Shown: positions 63,093-64,000 of the stretch, piece by piece
Numbering within the stretch: position 1 is the first letter of the stretch
How the letters are laid out: every line of letters starts with the position of its first letter
Assembly (NCBI RefSeq): GCF_963082655.1
Contig: NC_081556.1
Coordinates: 66,951,727 to 67,015,726 of the forward strand
Source of the DNA: Stomoxys calcitrans
Lineage: Eukaryota; Arthropoda; Insecta; Diptera; Muscidae
Direction of reading: 5' to 3'
DNA length: 64,000 nt
Notes under the pieces: model-generated
The model's database searches: none
Told to the model about the DNA's origin: nothing
The model's input: only the letters and a program-made list of their open reading frames with translations
Translations under genes and position numbers: made by a program

Positions 63093-64000
63093 GTAAGTTC
63101 CCGTTTATTTAATGAGCGAAATATTTTTTGTTAAAACGCTGCAACAAGAAAACTTTGATGAGACAAAAGATATTTCCCTCTCATGGGTTCAATTGCAAAG
63201 TTATCAATTCCCAGTGAATGATGAAAGAAAAAAAATAAAAGCGCGTTTGGTTAATCATTCCCAGTGAATGATTGATTAATTTGGTTGATATTTTCCGTAA
63301 TATTTACTTTTTTCACTTTGCATCACCCTGTGAATTTAGAAAATTTGTTCTTATTGAAAGTTAGCGACGTCGTTAACTTCACTATTTATTTACAGTGTTT
63401 TGTGCATTTTTAGTATTGTTTCCCAATATTTAATAATTAATAAAAAAATACAGAGTACATGTTCGTAGTTTCTATCAAACTGTAAAATTTCTTGGGGTTA
63501 CGCCACAATCAAAGAAAAGGTAACTGAACAGTTTTGAAGAATTGTTCTTCAATTTGATCTAGTGATTAATAATATCTATTAATAAGCACAAATAGTGAAA
63601 CATTGCCATCTAATAGTTTCTTAAACATGAAGATTCACAATTACACATTTAGTAATATAGTAATGTGTAATCATTTCCTATACTCAGTCAAAGTCAAAGT
63701 TTATTACAACCTGAATCCTAATCTGCCTAGTCCTTAAGTACCATGTCAGGAAAATGTTATGTGTGTTACAAGACATTAATTATTACTCACGGATTCTAAT
63801 ATAAGTTTGAATAGAAAATGATAGATAAATGTAAATCATTATACAAACGGTTAATATTTATATATATTTTGTTGTAAATAAACCTAAGGAAAAAACAATG
63901 GCCAGTATGTCCAATTCCCATGAATCAATCCCACGGCGTAGTGTGTGAACTTTATCAATACGCTATCGTTGAGACCTATGTGGCCTATAAAATTATGTTC
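63093..64000. other. Probable intron or intergenic DNA
   Basis: No transposon motif or exon that I can support. An 18-bp direct repeat around 'attcccagtgaatgat' occurs at 63207 and 63258. If the exon to the left is real, this is its first downstream intron. Confidence 0.35.

Overview
The window looks like repeat-dense, AT-rich nuclear DNA from a calyptrate (muscid-type) fly such as Musca, Stomoxys or Haematobia. The reasons are long dispersed repeats that open with a TTTTTATACCCACC motif and close with CGGCCCGGCCGAACTTAGC...TTTTACTTGTTT, Tc1/mariner elements and their MITEs, and several clades of non-LTR retrotransposon. No bacterial, viral or CRISPR features are present. Species assignment is inference from remembered repeat style, not a search.

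Almost every recognisable coding stretch is transposon-derived and broken. From left to right: 0-8.6 kb has a degraded DD41D mariner, a Ty3/Gypsy-like gag remnant, MITEs and repeat fragments. 9.1-14.85 kb is a nest of a minus-strand LOA/I-type retrotransposon (called element A here) split by an RTE-type element with a 14-bp target-site duplication, next to a second RTE fragment and a BEL/Pao scrap. 16.1-21.7 kb has a nearly identical 1.85-kb tandem duplication covering ORF1 of another LOA/I-type element (element C), followed by its ORF2. 23.3-26.1 kb has a mariner with a duplicated segment and an RT fragment. 28.4-30.4 kb is an array-like fly repeat with a 153-bp period. 30.7-31.1 kb may hold host exons. 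34.5-38.7 kb has repeat family E and MITEs. 39-42.2 kb has a plus-strand element A interrupted by a MITE, then a Gypsy RT scrap. 42.5-44.6 kb has SINEs and a Penelope-like element (PLE) with a recognisable hammerhead ribozyme. 44.6-46.2 kb is a chimeric retrotransposon fragment. 47.9-49.4 kb is a structurally complete Tc1-like transposon. 50.1-54.0 kb is the most complete element C, inserted in repeat E with an 11-bp duplication. 54.8-56.8 kb and 59.9-62.2 kb are two oppositely oriented copies of one non-LTR family (element D). A plausible host exon with a consensus splice donor lies at about 62.85-63.09 kb.

The main biology is the order of insertions, which direct repeats and interrupted ORFs let one reconstruct. 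The best-preserved gene is the Tc1-like transposase (285 aa, uninterrupted), but it lacks roughly 57 residues between the first two catalytic aspartates, so it is probably inactive although its IR/DR ends are perfect. I found no convincing new multi-gene system. The most interesting items are the IR/DR Tc1 element, the PLE hammerhead ribozyme, the tandem repeats at the end of element C ORF1, the large near-perfect palindrome near 57.1 kb, and the fly repeat with a 153-bp period.
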